From Holdemanella sp. (GTDB lineage Bacteria; Bacillota_I; Bacilli_A; Erysipelotrichales; Erysipelotrichaceae), in the NCBI GenBank assembly GCA_021442845.1, contig JABUSD010000005.1:1-5036 (forward strand): a DNA stretch of 5,036 bases, written 5' to 3'. Position numbers and translations under genes: made by a program. Below, in pieces: positions 4,746-5,036 of this stretch (positions are counted from its first letter, which is position 1; every line of letters begins with the position of its first letter). The notes under the pieces were generated by a model. The model was not told the origin of the DNA and searched no databases. It saw only the letters and a program-made list of their open reading frames with translations.

Positions 4746-5036
4746 ATGATTAAGAAACAAAGTAAAGTTGCAGATTTTATCTTTATTATATTAGGTAACT
4801 TCATTCTGGCAGTGGGAGTTGCGATTTTTGTTCTGCCAAACAATATCTTAACAGGAGGGGTATCGGGTATTGCGGTTGCCTTGCAGCCTATTGTTCATAT
4901 TGAACCTGTATGGATTATCAATGGATTGACAATAGGATTATATCTTCTTGGTGCCTTTACGCTAGGAAAGCAGTTCGCGATTAAATCGCTGGTTTCGTCT
5001 TTTCTATATCCTTTTTTTGTGACCCTGCTTGGGATG
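4746..5036 (+). CDS. YitT-family membrane protein, N-terminal part (3' truncated by window edge)
   Basis: The frame is open from ATG 4746 to the last base, giving 97 residues. AAGGAG (4735-4740) lies 5 nt before the start. After a short Lys-rich N-terminus come hydrophobic segments at about 10-30, 36-50, 55-73 and from about 79 to the edge. The first segment ends in FVLPNNILTGGVSGIAV (28-44), the signature of YitT/DUF161 (COG1284) proteins. These are polytopic inner-membrane proteins, usually near 280-290 residues with a cytoplasmic C-terminal DUF2179 domain, which would lie outside the window. Their transport or signalling role is not established. The gene is transcribed away from the dehydrogenase gene over a 129-bp divergent intergenic region. 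The basic N-terminus before the first helix fits an N-in orientation. Confidence 0.88.
   Translation, partial: MIKKQSKVADFIFIILGNFILAVGVAIFVLPNNILTGGVSGIAVALQPIVHIEPVWIINGLTIGLYLLGAFTLGKQFAIKSLVSSFLYPFFVTLLGM

Noticed and set aside
4622..4843. A 73-codon minus-strand frame across the divergent promoters
   Set aside because: It runs antisense through the start of the YitT-family gene and over both promoters, with no supporting signal.

Overview
The window comes from an AT-rich, low-GC Gram-positive (Bacillota) genome. Strong AAGGAG/GGAGG ribosome-binding sites, sigma-A-type promoters (several with an extended TGn -10), U-tailed intrinsic terminators and a cre-like operator all point that way. 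The gene style would suit a gut Erysipelotrichia-like organism, but that placement is a guess. No mobile element, CRISPR array, tRNA or rRNA is visible.

Layout. (1) 1-1299 (+): the C-terminal 432 residues of a SNF2-family helicase whose start lies off the left edge, closed by an intrinsic terminator (1304-1335). (2) 1407-2876 (+): malQ, a GH77 4-alpha-glucanotransferase. It has its own extended -10 promoter, a cre-like site in the leader that suggests CcpA or MalR control, and a terminator at 2881-2914. (3) 2913-3249 (-): a compact unit not made of long ORFs. It holds a promoter at the end of the neighbouring gene, a yybP-ykoY-type (Mn2+) riboswitch aptamer, a two-state terminator/antiterminator, a consensus ribosome-binding site, and a 45-codon gene for a histidine-rich protein with one membrane segment. 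(4) 3246-4616 (-): an FAD-dependent dehydrogenase of the COG2509 type with a four-cysteine cluster. (5) 4746-5036 (+): the N-terminal 97 residues of a YitT-family membrane protein, divergent from the dehydrogenase and cut by the right edge.

How the parts relate. malQ is a stand-alone maltodextrin-metabolism gene, probably under catabolite control. The most notable element is the riboswitch with the microprotein. Known yybP-ykoY riboswitches sense Mn2+ and usually control large manganese exporters or related membrane proteins (MntP, TerC, P-type ATPases, UPF0016). Here the only gene behind the switch encodes a 45-residue peptide with a hydrophobic N-terminus and an HxHxH tail. The hairpins can be read as a transcriptional ON switch: aptamer P1 and the terminator compete for the same strand, and a 13-bp antiterminator forms when P1 holds. 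This makes the peptide a candidate undescribed manganese-homeostasis microprotein. No terminator is visible after the dehydrogenase gene, so the riboswitch terminator may also end or gate its read-through transcripts.
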